The notes below the pieces were generated by a model that saw nothing but the letters and a program-made list of their open reading frames with translations, did not search any database and was not told where the DNA came from. From NCBI RefSeq assembly GCF_004342005.1, contig NZ_SMBX01000004.1:124001-188000 (forward strand): a stretch of 64,000 nucleotides of DNA. Reading direction: 5' to 3'. This document shows, piece after piece, positions 43,541 to 52,486 of the stretch. A program made the translations under genes and the position numbers. Origin of the DNA: Paracandidimonas soli. GTDB taxonomy: Bacteria; Pseudomonadota; Gammaproteobacteria; Burkholderiales; Burkholderiaceae_B. The first letter of the stretch is position 1. The number at the start of each line of letters is the position of its first letter.

Positions 43541-43630
43541 GTTTTTTTCCTCCGGGCCGCCCTAGGGCAAAAAGTCCCCCTTGGGGGCAACCGTCGGGCG
43601 TGAGCCTGCGCAGCATGGGGGCATTTTTTC
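43541..43630. repeat. GC-rich intergenic repeat unit (with 19-bp repeat, copy 2)
   Basis: Contains a T run then CCGGGCCGCCCTAGGGC, a CCCCC-tt-GGGGG hairpin, and the 19-mer GCGCAGCATGGGGGCATTT (43608-43626) that also occurs at 32360-32378. The T-run/CCGGGC core resembles 36923-36945 and 37101-37126. Confidence 0.55.
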
Positions 43631-43697
43631 CGCCTGGTCACGCGTTGTGGCATACACGGCGTTTGCCATTGTTCGGCCACCAATATTGCCAACTCGG

Positions 43698-43799
43698 ATG
43701 ACTGTCAAGGTGGACGTGATGCTCACAGATCACAAGACCGTGGCCATGTTCATGCGTTATGTTTACACCCGGGATGGCTCGATGCGCCAAGCCGTCTAG
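43698..43799 (+). pseudogene. Tyrosine recombinase/integrase, C-terminal remnant
   Basis: 33 residues including MLTDHKTVAMFMRYVYTRDG match the last part of phage/transposon-type integrases, where HKSVAMFMRYVH normally contains the catalytic Tyr. Nothing upstream continues the family in this frame. Probably a trace of an excised or decayed island. Confidence 0.55.
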
Positions 43800-44048
43800 C
43801 TAGTGATGAGTCGTCGCAATATGGCGATGACGGGCAAGGTTTTTTGGTGAGGCAGCGTCGCCATCATGTTGTTTGCCAAGCCTGGAAATGAAATCCCCGG
43901 CTCTGGGCCGGGGTGAAATCAGGTCTTACATGATGGGTCGTAGGCTTGCGCCCATTGGAAGCCATCACCAACCTTGTGTTCATTTTATGCCCCAAGACCA
44001 GCCATCGTCAATCTGGGAAACTGGCCTGTTTTTCCGAGGTTTAGCGAC

Positions 44049-44279
44049 ATGCCAATAGCACTGCAATATCGGCCCGTGCTGATCGACACGCTCATCAGCA
44101 ACGAGCGCGTCAACAGCTACCAGAGCGTGTTCCAACCGGCTAATGACGTGGAACTGATGGGCGTCTATCTGTGGAACTCTTATGTCTGCGGCACTCTGTA
44201 TCCGCTGATCGGCGCGGTAGAGATCACGTTGCGCAATGCCATTGACCAGGCGCTGGCATGCAGAAATCAGAGCAAGTAA
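44049..44279 (+). pseudogene. Abi-family (HEPN-like abortive infection) protein, N-terminal remnant
   Basis: 76 residues from ATG 44049 look like the start of an Abi-type defence protein: LYLWN-type VYLWNSYVCGTLYPLIGAVEITLRNAIDQAL, where the family normally has a WN motif and an EvaLRNai motif. Full proteins are about 220-300 residues; the frame stops after CRNQSK, so the gene is truncated. A short functional form cannot be excluded. Confidence 0.55.
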
Positions 44280-44717
44280 AAGAATGCCGCCACTTAATGG
44301 TGCTGCGTGTTCGTGTAGCCACTTTAGTATGGTTGAGCATTTTCGATTCCAGTCGATGCTCTGTTTTTCTTGGTGTTCCTCCGCTCTCGCCTTGTCGCTT
44401 TTCACTACTGAAAACCCTATTGAATGTTAAAAAATCACGTGCGGGACATACCCATACTCTAATGGGCCGTTTCGTAGCCGTGCTGCTCGAGTAGCTTGTG
44501 GTCTTTGCCGTCATTCATGTCTGCGTTGTGCTAATTGCAGCTGCATGGCAACAATCTGCGGAAAGTAACCGCATTCGGACTTGTCTGAAGCACAGCGTCG
44601 AAGCTCGAGCTCGGTTACGGCATGATTGCTGGCAATTTAAGCCTGGATACCGACAGACGTTTCAATGGGTTTCCGATGCTTGCCTGTCCCGCCGCCCGCG
44701 GGCAAACTGTAGCCACG

Positions 44718-45416
44718 ATGGATACCATGATCAAAGTACTGGTCGTCGACGACGACCCTGCCTTGCGTCAACTGCTGGCAGACTACCTCAACCGCAACCG
44801 CTACGACACATTGCTCGCGCCCGATGCCAGCGATCTGGAGGCGCGCATCCAGCGCTACAGCCCCGATCTCATCGTGCTGGACCGCATGCTTCCGGAAGGC
44901 GACGGCGCGGATGCCTGCCGCCGGCTGCGGCAGCAGGGCGAAGACATTCCCGTCATCCTGCTGACGGCGCGCGACGAGACCGTTGACCGCATCATCGGCC
45001 TGGAGGCCGGCGCGGACGACTACCTGGGCAAGCCGTTCGATCCCCGCGAGCTGCTGGCGCGCATCGAGGCCGTCCTGCGCCGCAAGCGCGGCGCTTCGGC
45101 GCTTTCCAAGGACAAGCCGGTCAGCTTCGGACCGTTCGTGTTCGATCCGTCCACGCGCCAGCTGTCCAGGGACGGCGAGGTCATCAAGCTGACGGGGGGC
45201 GAGGTCAACCTGCTGGAAGCGCTGGTCGCCAACCCGGGCAAGCCCCTGTCGCGCGAGCGGCTGCTGGCCCTGGCGCGCGATGACGACGAAGGCGAGCGCA
45301 ACGACCGGGCCATCGACATCGCCATCCTGCGCCTGCGCCGCGCCATCGAGGAGGATCCCAAGCAGCCGCGCTGGATACAGACCGTCTGGGGCGTGGGCTA
45401 CCGGTTCTCTCCCTGA
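44718..45416 (+). CDS. OmpR-family response regulator
   Basis: 232 residues. Receiver domain with acidic pocket DDD (11-13) and phosphorylated Asp55 in DLIVLDRM, Lys in GKPFDPRELLAR; winged-helix DNA-binding domain with LTGGEVNLLEALVANPGKPLSRERL and WGVGYRFSP. The start at ATG 44718 gives MDTMIKVLVV; 44727 is possible. The stop overlaps the kinase start by one base. Target genes are unknown. Confidence 0.93.
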   Translation: MDTMIKVLVVDDDPALRQLLADYLNRNRYDTLLAPDASDLEARIQRYSPDLIVLDRMLPEGDGADACRRLRQQGEDIPVILLTARDETVDRIIGLEAGADDYLGKPFDPRELLARIEAVLRRKRGASALSKDKPVSFGPFVFDPSTRQLSRDGEVIKLTGGEVNLLEALVANPGKPLSRERLLALARDDDEGERNDRAIDIAILRLRRAIEEDPKQPRWIQTVWGVGYRFSP

Positions 45417-46846
45417 TGAAATTCCCGCGTCTGCCTCTTCCCCGTTCTTTGTGGGCCCGCATGCTGCTGCTGACGCTGGGCGTCATTCTGCTGGTGCAGG
45501 GGGCCACCGTGGCTACGCTGTCCTACCATCGGCAGAAATTCACCAGGGAAGTCGCCGTCGAGCTGACGGCGACGACGCTGGGCACCTTGCGGGCCGCGCT
45601 GTCCCAGGTGCCGGCGGCGGAACGCGCGGACTTCGTGCATCAGGCCTCGAACGGCGAGTGGCGGTTATGGACGCGCAGTCTGCCGGCCGGCACGCGCATG
45701 GACCGCCGCAGGCCGCCGCGCCACGATCATGCCAGGGGAGCGCCGCCGCCTCCGCCGCCATTCGCCAACGACATACGGCGCAATCTCCGTGATTTCGTCG
45801 AGGCTCTGAACGAGCGGCTGGATGATGGCACGCGGGTGGGCTTGTCGCGCGGCCCCGAGCCCAATCTGTTTGTTTCGCTGATGCCGGATCCGGGCGATTC
45901 CGAAACCGGCCGTCCTCCCTCGGAGTGGCTGGTCATACCGCTCGACCGGCTGTCGCCTCCGGTGTCGACGCCCGTGATCGCATTCTGGGCGGCGGGCATG
46001 GGCCTGCTGCTGTTGCTGGCGGCGGCATTTTCCTGGCACATCACGCGTCCGCTGACGCGCCTGGCCAAGGCAGCGGATCAACTGGCGCTGGGCCAGCCCC
46101 AGCGTGTCGTTCCGTCGGGGCCGACGGAAACCCGTATCCTGGGCGAACGCTTCAACGCCATGCTAGATGCGCTGGCGGAATCCAGTGCTGTGCGGCAGAC
46201 GCTGCTGGCGGGCTTGCCGCACGACCTGAAAGGGCCGCTGTCGCGCATGTGGCTGCGCATCGAGATGTCCAGCGATCCCACGTTCCAGGAAGGCATGCGC
46301 AAGGATGTCCAGGACATGCAGCGCATGATTGACCAGTTCATAGGATTCGTCCGCGGCTCGGATCCCGGCGCCTATCAACTGGCGCCATTGGCGCTGAACG
46401 ACTGGCTGGAAGAGCAGGTGTCGTCCTGGGAGACCGCCGGGTGCGATGTGAGGCTGCGGCAGCAATGCCGCCGGCCGCTCGAGCTCATGGCCGATGCCCA
46501 TGCGCTGTCGCGCCTGCTGGACAACCTGGTGACCAATGCCTTGAACCACGGCGCGCCGCCGGTGGAAATCTCGCTGGCTGAAGACGATGGCCATGCGGTT
46601 CTGACGGTCGACGATCATGGCGGCGGCATCAGCCGGGAGCGCCGGGCCGAGGCCCTGAGGCCGTTCTCCCGGCTGGACGATGCGCGCACGCTGACCGGAT
46701 CCGTAGGCCTGGGACTGGCCCTGGCCGGCGCGATCGTCAAGGCCCACCAGGGGACGCTGGCGCTGCAGGACGCGCCGTCCGGCGGGCTGCGCGTCGAGGT
46801 ACGCCTGCCTTTGCGGGCCGGCGCCGCAGGGCCGGACGCGGTATGA
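45416..46846 (+). CDS. Sensor histidine kinase
   Basis: 476 residues. Membrane helices at about 14-36 and 186-206 flank a periplasmic domain with a His/Pro-rich stretch (HDHARGAPPPPPPF). A HAMP domain follows, then the H-box LPHDLKGPLSRMWLR near 267, N-box LLDNLVTNALNHG near 366, and ATP-lid motifs VDDHGGGI and GSVGLGLALAGAIVKAHQG. EnvZ/RstB-type layout. It pairs with the preceding regulator; the signal is unknown. Confidence 0.92.
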   Translation: MKFPRLPLPRSLWARMLLLTLGVILLVQGATVATLSYHRQKFTREVAVELTATTLGTLRAALSQVPAAERADFVHQASNGEWRLWTRSLPAGTRMDRRRPPRHDHARGAPPPPPPFANDIRRNLRDFVEALNERLDDGTRVGLSRGPEPNLFVSLMPDPGDSETGRPPSEWLVIPLDRLSPPVSTPVIAFWAAGMGLLLLLAAAFSWHITRPLTRLAKAADQLALGQPQRVVPSGPTETRILGERFNAMLDALAESSAVRQTLLAGLPHDLKGPLSRMWLRIEMSSDPTFQEGMRKDVQDMQRMIDQFIGFVRGSDPGAYQLAPLALNDWLEEQVSSWETAGCDVRLRQQCRRPLELMADAHALSRLLDNLVTNALNHGAPPVEISLAEDDGHAVLTVDDHGGGISRERRAEALRPFSRLDDARTLTGSVGLGLALAGAIVKAHQGTLALQDAPSGGLRVEVRLPLRAGAAGPDAV

Positions 46847-46906
46847 TGCGGTCTGCGCAGGACAATCGCCTCATCGGTCCCGGATGAGCGTCCTGCAAGT
46901 GTTGCT

Positions 46907-47440
46907 ATGTTCGAATACCGTCTTCTGAGCCCTGCCGATATCGGCGAAATCTGCAGGCTACAAGAGGTCTGCTACAGCGCGGACTTCCATGAATCCCCCC
47001 GATCGCTGCTGGCAAAGGTTCTCGCCGCGCCGCAGAGCTGCTTCCTGGCATGCCGGGAAGGCAGGGCGGTGGCCTATATTCTCGCGCTGCCATGGAAGGC
47101 CGGGGAGCCGATCGCGCTGGACAGTGCCTGCTGCAGCATTCCCCAGGCCGCCGATTGCATGTATATCCACGACATGGCGGTCGGCCCCTCCGCGCGGGGC
47201 GGCGGGGCCGGCAGGCAGTTGCTGGAGCGCGTGCACGCCGTGGCCGAGCGCCTGTCGCTGCGGCGGCACTGCCTCGTCGCAGTGCAAGGCGCAGCATCCT
47301 TCTGGGAGCGGCATGGGTTCCGGCGGCAGGAGGCCGGCTCGGGAATCGACAGTTGTCTTGCGCGCTACGGCCCCGATGCGCTCTACATGGAACGCATTGT
47401 CCCGCAGGCCGCATACGGCGGACCGCCTGATATGCTATAA
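46907..47440 (+). CDS. GNAT-family N-acetyltransferase
   Basis: 177 residues. The acetyl-CoA loop [22 protein letters not shown] and the HDMAVGP strand are typical of GNAT. The substrate is unknown; RimI-like or small-molecule acetylation are equally possible. It lies between the kinase and recQ, same strand. Confidence 0.87.
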   Translation: MFEYRLLSPADIGEICRLQEVCYSADFHESPRSLLAKVLAAPQSCFLACREGRAVAYILALPWKAGEPIALDSACCSIPQAADCMYIHDMAVGPSARGGGAGRQLLERVHAVAERLSLRRHCLVAVQGAASFWERHGFRRQEAGSGIDSCLARYGPDALYMERIVPQAAYGGPPDML

Positions 47441-47480
47441 GCACTGGCTTCATCCCCGCACTTTCCCCTGGTTGTTCCGC

Positions 47481-49304
47481 ATGTCCCGTAACCCCCTCGA
47501 TGTCCTTCAGCAGGTCTTTGGCTATGACGCGTTTCGCGGCAACCAGCAGGCCATCATCGAGCACGTGGTCGCAGGGGGCGATGCGCTGGTGCTGATGCCG
47601 ACCGGCGGCGGAAAATCCTTGTGCTACCAGATCCCGGCGCTCGTGCGGCCGGGCACGGGAGTGGTGATCTCGCCTCTGATCGCCCTCATGCAGGATCAGG
47701 TCGATGCCTTGCTGGAACTGGGGGTGAAGGCCGCCTTCCTGAATTCGTCCCAGGACTGGCAAAGCGCGCGCGAAGTCGAGCGGGAGTTCCTGAACGGCGA
47801 GCTGGATCTGCTCTACGTGGCTCCGGAGCGCCTGCTGACCGAGCGCTGCATGAACCTGCTGTCGCGCGGGCGCATTTCCGTATTCGCAATTGACGAGGCG
47901 CATTGCGTGTCGCAGTGGGGACACGATTTCCGCAAGGAGTACCTGGGCCTCTCCGTGTTGGCCGAGCAATGGCCCGACGTGCCGCGCATCGCCCTGACGG
48001 CGACGGCGACCACGGCGACACGCCAGGAGATCGCCCAGCGGCTGCAACTGGAAAGCGCCGCGCACTTCGTGGCCAGTTTCGACCGCCCCAACATCACCTA
48101 CCGCATCGTCGAGAAGAACGAGGTGCGCAAGCAGCTGCTGTCCTTCATCCAGGCGGAGCACAAGGGGGATTGCGGCATCGTCTATTGCCTGTCTCGCACC
48201 AGGGTCGAGGAAACGGCGGAATTCTTGTGCCGCAACGGTATCGAGGCCTTGCCCTACCATGCGGGCCTGACGCAGGAAATCCGTGCTTCGAACCAGGCGC
48301 GCTTCCTGCGCGAAGACGGCCTGGTCATGGTGGCGACGATTGCGTTCGGCATGGGCATCGACAAGCCGGATGTGCGCTTCGTGGCGCACATCGACCTGCC
48401 CAAGGCGGTCGAAGGCTATTACCAGGAAACCGGCCGCGCGGGCCGTGACGGACTGCCGGCCACGGCGTGGATGGCCTATGGCCTGCAGGACGTGGTACAG
48501 CAGCGGCGCATGATCGATTCCTCGAACGGCGATGACATGTTCCGGCGCCGCCAGGGGTCCCAACTGGATGCCATGCTGGGGCTGTGCGAAACGGTATCCT
48601 GCCGCAGGCAGCGCCTGCTGGCTTATTTCGATCAGGAGATCGAGCCTTGCGGCAATTGCGATACCTGCCTGTCTCCTCCTGAGTCCTGGGACGGTACCGT
48701 GGCCGCGCAGAAAATCCTGTCGGCGGTCTATCGTTTGTGGAAGGAGCGCGGCCAGCGCTATGGCGCGGCGCATCTCATCGATATCCTGCGCGGCAAGCTG
48801 ACCGAGCGCGTGCAGCAGTCGGAGCATCAGTCGCTGTCGGTATTCGGCATTGGCCAGGATCTCAGCGAGAATGCATGGCGCGGAGTGCTGCGCCAGTTGC
48901 TGGCCCAGGGCATCCTGATGGTGGATCAGGAAGGATATGGGACCCTGGCCCTGACCGAGGCCAGCCGTTCCGTGCTCAAGGGCGAGCACAAGCTGATGAT
49001 GCGGCGCGAATCCGAAAAGGCGCGCAGCCGCTCGCGTACGTCGGGAACCGGCAAGAAGCCGGTGCTGGAAGACCTGCCGCCCAAAGCTCAGGCAAGATTC
49101 GAGGCCCTGAGGGCATGGCGCGCCGAAGTGGCGCGCAGCCACGGCGTGCCTGCCTATGTGGTGTTCCATGACGCCACGCTGCGCGAGATCGCCGTCATCC
49201 ATCCCGAGACGCTGGAAGACCTGCGCCACATCAGCGGCGTGGGCGTGCGCAAGCTGGAAGCGTATGGCGACGATATCCTGGAGTGCCTTGAAGCGGTGGC
49301 ATGA
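47481..49304 (+). CDS. recQ: ATP-dependent DNA helicase RecQ
   Basis: 607 residues. Helicase motifs: [17 protein letters not shown] (I), [16 protein letters not shown] (Ia), [17 protein letters not shown] (II, DEAH), ALTATAT (III), [18 protein letters not shown] (V) and [10 protein letters not shown] (VI). The zinc/RQC region ([17 protein letters not shown]) and a C-terminal HRDC domain follow. RecQ unwinds DNA in RecF-pathway repair. Start at ATG 47481. Confidence 0.96.
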   Translation: MSRNPLDVLQQVFGYDAFRGNQQAIIEHVVAGGDALVLMPTGGGKSLCYQIPALVRPGTGVVISPLIALMQDQVDALLELGVKAAFLNSSQDWQSAREVEREFLNGELDLLYVAPERLLTERCMNLLSRGRISVFAIDEAHCVSQWGHDFRKEYLGLSVLAEQWPDVPRIALTATATTATRQEIAQRLQLESAAHFVASFDRPNITYRIVEKNEVRKQLLSFIQAEHKGDCGIVYCLSRTRVEETAEFLCRNGIEALPYHAGLTQEIRASNQARFLREDGLVMVATIAFGMGIDKPDVRFVAHIDLPKAVEGYYQETGRAGRDGLPATAWMAYGLQDVVQQRRMIDSSNGDDMFRRRQGSQLDAMLGLCETVSCRRQRLLAYFDQEIEPCGNCDTCLSPPESWDGTVAAQKILSAVYRLWKERGQRYGAAHLIDILRGKLTERVQQSEHQSLSVFGIGQDLSENAWRGVLRQLLAQGILMVDQEGYGTLALTEASRSVLKGEHKLMMRRESEKARSRSRTSGTGKKPVLEDLPPKAQARFEALRAWRAEVARSHGVPAYVVFHDATLREIAVIHPETLEDLRHISGVGVRKLEAYGDDILECLEAVA

Positions 49305-49397
49305 TCCGGATCCCGACCGATGCATTGCCGGCCGAGGGCGCCGGCAGCAGCGCCCGCATTGCGGAAAATCATGGAAAAGTCAGGCAATTGGTAAGAT

Positions 49398-49416
49398 AAT
49401 AATGGTTCTCATTATT
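49398..49416. promoter_or_regulatory. Fur-box-like operator
   Basis: AATAATGGTTCTCATTATT: 7-bp inverted repeat AATAATG/CATTATT around 5 bases. It matches 14 of 19 positions of the consensus GATAATGATAATCATTATC. It lies 18 bp before the start of the next gene, overlapping the likely promoter. Confidence 0.65.
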
Positions 49417-49434
49417 TTTCTGGGGGAGTGACGC

Positions 49435-49806
49435 ATGAAGATACAGATGATGTCCATCCTGATGGCCGGCATGCTGGCGGTGTCGTCCGTCACGGCCAAC
49501 GAGCGCGTCGATCATGCGCAGGGCAAGCCGGCCGAAACGCTGGAGCAGGCCGTCGCCAACTTTTCCGAGGGCAACAGACAACTGTCCGAACTGCTGGCGA
49601 CCAAGCCGATGACGCCGGATGTGTTCCATGAAATCCACATGCTGTCCTACACGCTGGAAAACGCCCTGAAGAAGATCAACGAGGAATTCGCGGCGCTTGC
49701 GGATACGCTGGAGGAAGTCCACCTGGGCTCCGAGCGCATGGACGAGGGCGCCGTGGTCATGAACGGCGAGGACTACCTGGCCGTGGCGGGCAAGGTAGTC
49801 AAGTAG
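49435..49806 (+). CDS. Small secreted protein, DUF6746-like
   Basis: 123 residues with a signal peptide ending near SSVTA|NE. The mature part is helical and acidic (AVANFSEGNRQLSELLATKP, FHEIHMLSYTLENALKKINEEFAAL). It resembles the DUF6746 family, whose function is unknown. GGGGAGTGACGC precedes the ATG. The Fur-box-like site directly upstream suggests iron repression, so a role in metal homeostasis is possible. Confidence 0.8.
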   Translation: MKIQMMSILMAGMLAVSSVTANERVDHAQGKPAETLEQAVANFSEGNRQLSELLATKPMTPDVFHEIHMLSYTLENALKKINEEFAALADTLEEVHLGSERMDEGAVVMNGEDYLAVAGKVVK

Positions 49807-49846
49807 GTTCTACCCGGCGAGGCAAGCGGGCGCTGCCGTAGTGCCG

Positions 49847-49881
49847 CAGCATCCAGGCAGGATTGGGGAGTCTGGATGCTG
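49847..49881. terminator. Inverted repeat between convergent genes
   Basis: CAGCATCCAG (49847-49856) and CTGGATGCTG (49872-49881), a perfect 10-bp stem between the DUF6746-like gene and the Bug gene. No T run follows on either strand, so terminator function is only suggested by position. Confidence 0.4.
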
Positions 49882-49894
49882 TATCGCGTACGGC

Positions 49895-50869
49895 TTACTG
49901 CAGCTTGAAATTTCCCTTCTGGATGACATCGCGCCAGAGATTCAATTCCCTTTCGATCTGGGCGCTGAATTCGTCGGAGGTATTGCCGATGGGAAAGGCG
50001 CCGGCTTCCGCCAGCTTCTGCGCGGTCTCGGGATCGTTCACCGCATCGGCAAAGACACGGGAAAGCGTCTGTGTGACGTCGGCGGGCAGGCCGGCAGGCG
50101 CTACCAATCCGTACCATGAAGTGACGTTGTAGTCCTTGTAGCCCTCTTCCTGGAAGGTCGGCAGCGAGGGCAGTTGCGGATTGCGTTCCGTTCCTGTGAT
50201 GGCCAGGGCCCTCAGGCGTCCGCTTTGAATGTACGGCAGCGAGGAAGGATAGTTGTCGAATATGACCGGAATGGTTCCTCCGATCGTATCCGTCAGCGCA
50301 GGTGCGGAGCCGCGATAGGGCACGCTGACCATGCTGCCGCCCATTTCCTGCAGGAACCAGATCATGCCCAGGTCATTGACGCCGCCCGCGCCCGCATTTG
50401 CGTAGCTGTATTTTCCCGGATTGCTTTTGATGATCCCGGCAAATTCCTTCAGTGTTTTTGCCGGGAAATCGGGGTGCACGCTGAGGATGTTCGGACTGCC
50501 GGCCAGATTGCTCAGCGGGGTGAAGTCCTTGATGGGATCATAGGCAAGGTCCGCATATAAATGAGGCGCCGTGCCATGCGTGCTGACGGTCGCCAGCCCG
50601 ACGGTATAGCCGTCAGGCCTTGCTCGCGCGATTGCGGATGCGCCGATGGCTCCGGCGGCTCCGGCGCGGTTTTCCACCACGATTTGCTGGCCCAGCAATT
50701 GGCCTGCTTTGTTTGCCGCGACTCTGGCGACAGCATCGGTCGGGCCTCCAGGCGGGAATGGAACGATCATGGTGATGGGTTTGTCAGGAAATGCCGCAAT
50801 GGCGGGTCGGGCGCCGATACAGCCCAGCAGGGCGATGGCGGCAAACAGGGTTTTTGCGGATTTACGCAT
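49895..50869 (-). CDS. Bug-family substrate-binding protein (second copy)
   Basis: 324 residues with a signal peptide (MRKSAKTLFAAIALLGCIGA...AIA). FPDKPITMIVPFPPGGPTDAVARV and VENRAGAAGAIGA are family hallmarks. AAGGAGACAAGCCC precedes the ATG, which overlaps the last 8 bp of the D-aminoacylase gene, so the two are translationally coupled. It may deliver an N-acyl amino acid or its product; no permease gene is nearby. Confidence 0.93.
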   Translation of the reverse strand: MRKSAKTLFAAIALLGCIGARPAIAAFPDKPITMIVPFPPGGPTDAVARVAANKAGQLLGQQIVVENRAGAAGAIGASAIARARPDGYTVGLATVSTHGTAPHLYADLAYDPIKDFTPLSNLAGSPNILSVHPDFPAKTLKEFAGIIKSNPGKYSYANAGAGGVNDLGMIWFLQEMGGSMVSVPYRGSAPALTDTIGGTIPVIFDNYPSSLPYIQSGRLRALAITGTERNPQLPSLPTFQEEGYKDYNVTSWYGLVAPAGLPADVTQTLSRVFADAVNDPETAQKLAEAGAFPIGNTSDEFSAQIERELNLWRDVIQKGNFKLQ

Positions 50870-52337
50870 GGGCTTGTCTCCTTTGCGGTTTGAGTATGTG
50901 ACCCGGCCTTGCTGCCGGAGTGCTCGGGTATGCGGGCATACCATTGATGAATACGTGTTCGATACCTACGGACTTCAGCGTGGGTTCTTCCCAGTTGGCC
51001 CTGTCTGCGACAGTATCAGCGTCGAAGACGACGATATCGGCCTGGGCGCCGGGCGCCAGGATTCCGCGTCCGGTCAGCCCGAATGTCCGGGCGGGAAGTG
51101 ATGTCATCTTGGCGATGGCGGCCTCGAGCGTCAGCAACCGGCATTCGCGCACGTAGCGACCCAGGATGCGGGTGAAGCTCCCCCATAGCCGGGGATGAGG
51201 GTTGGCATCATTGGGCAGGCCGTCGGAGCCCACCATGCAGCAGGGATGCGCCAGGATGCGCTGGACTTCGGCTTCGTCCATGGCGAAATAGATAGCTCCC
51301 GCGGGGCTCAGCCGCTGAGCAGCTTCGGCCTTGCTGCATTGCCAGTGGCGGGCAATGTCGGACAGGTATGCGCCGGCCTGGTCCGGGTGAGGAGTTGACC
51401 AGGTGATCTTGATGTCGTCGATCTTTTCCGCCCGTTCGGGGATCAGGATGGTGGAGCTGGCGTTGTAGGGATAGACATCGAGCGCGACGGACAGGCCTGC
51501 GCGCCGGCTGTCATCGATATTTTTCAGTGTGCGGGCGCTACGCCCCCAGTTGCCGGGCATGAGGCATTTGTGATGGGACAGTACGGTGCTGCACCGTGCC
51601 CGGCGGCCGATGTGCAGAACCTCTTCGACGGCGGCCTCTACGTCATCGCCCTCATTGCGGATATGGCTGGTATGGACGGCGCCGTGTTCGGCAAGCACCG
51701 CGGCAAGGCCAAGCAGTTCATCCGTCTGGGCCACGGAGCCTGGCGCATAGGCCAGGCCCGTGCTCATGCCGATGGCGCCATCTTTCAGCGCATCGGCCAG
51801 TAGCGCTTCCATATGATGCTGTTCTTCCTGTGTCGGTATGGGGGCATGCGGATCGCGCATGGCGCTCAGCCGGAGGTTGGCGTGCCCGACCAGGACGGCG
51901 ACATTGATCATCGGCTGAAGCCGGGCCACTTGGTCGAAATAGGCCTGGAAGGATGGGAACAGCGGGGAGTCTCCCAGCAATGCCAGCGCTTCCGCCGTAT
52001 TGCCGGGCAAGGGCCTGGGCGCGGCGCTGATGCCGCAGTTACCCACGACGACAGAGGTCACGCCCTGGCTGGTTTTCCACAGCATGTCCGGGCGCTCCAC
52101 GAACATGAGGTCGTCATGGCCGTGCGTATCGATGAATCCGGGAGATACGATTCTATCGGTGGCATCGATGAGGCTTGCCGCATGGAAGCGGGACGAAAGG
52201 GATGGCCCCATTGCCGCGATCTTTCCGTCGCGGATGCCGATATCTCCTTGCCATCGGGCCAGTCCCGATCCGTCGATGATGGATCCGTTGCGGATCAGAA
52301 TGTCCAGAGTGTTGTTGTTGCCTGTCATGCCATTCAT
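50862..52337 (-). CDS. N-acyl-D-amino-acid deacylase (D-aminoacylase)
   Basis: 491 residues (488 if started at 52328). Amidohydrolase motifs of the D-aminoacylase group: SPGFIDTHGHDDLMF, VVGNCGISAAP with the metal Cys, TSHIRNEGDDV, LSHHKC and MVGSDGLPND. It removes the acyl group from N-acyl-D-amino acids, in the cytoplasm. First gene of a two-gene operon with the Bug receptor, divergent from a LysR gene. Weak ribosome-binding site, so the start is uncertain by a few codons. Confidence 0.88.
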   Translation of the reverse strand: MNGMTGNNNTLDILIRNGSIIDGSGLARWQGDIGIRDGKIAAMGPSLSSRFHAASLIDATDRIVSPGFIDTHGHDDLMFVERPDMLWKTSQGVTSVVVGNCGISAAPRPLPGNTAEALALLGDSPLFPSFQAYFDQVARLQPMINVAVLVGHANLRLSAMRDPHAPIPTQEEQHHMEALLADALKDGAIGMSTGLAYAPGSVAQTDELLGLAAVLAEHGAVHTSHIRNEGDDVEAAVEEVLHIGRRARCSTVLSHHKCLMPGNWGRSARTLKNIDDSRRAGLSVALDVYPYNASSTILIPERAEKIDDIKITWSTPHPDQAGAYLSDIARHWQCSKAEAAQRLSPAGAIYFAMDEAEVQRILAHPCCMVGSDGLPNDANPHPRLWGSFTRILGRYVRECRLLTLEAAIAKMTSLPARTFGLTGRGILAPGAQADIVVFDADTVADRANWEEPTLKSVGIEHVFINGMPAYPSTPAARPGHILKPQRRQAHA

Positions 52338-52433
52338 GTCTCGGAGCTTGCTTTGTGTAATTCTGGCAGCCGCATTGCGACTGTGCAGCGCCATTATGCG
52401 TTGGTCTATCAATCATTTAAAATTATTTAATAT

Positions 52434-52445
52434 GATCAATTGATC
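52434..52445. promoter_or_regulatory. Perfect 12-bp palindrome in the divergent promoter region
   Basis: GATCAATTGATC, in an AT-rich stretch between the D-aminoacylase and LysR genes. A plausible operator for the adjacent LysR protein; no binding data. Confidence 0.45.
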
Positions 52446-52486
52446 GTTTTTTTAGATTGATGAAGAGAGTCAGGGGGAAGGGCCGG

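Larger units (their letters stand above)
43524..44717. other. Scar region with repeats and mobile-DNA remnants
   Basis: About 1.2 kb without an intact gene. From left to right: a GC-rich intergenic repeat (43541-43626), an integrase C-terminal remnant (43698-43799), a CCCCGGC/GCCGGGG hairpin (43895-43913), an Abi-family remnant (44049-44279) and AT-richer DNA to the response regulator. Codon usage and base composition after 44280 differ from the neighbours. Confidence 0.6.

Noticed and set aside
44224-44514. Small open frames on both strands in the AT-richer region
   Set aside because: No ribosome-binding sites or homology; they overlap each other and the Abi remnant.
46905-49325. 806-codon open frame on the - strand
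   Set aside because: It is opposite the GNAT and recQ genes, whose motifs are clear.
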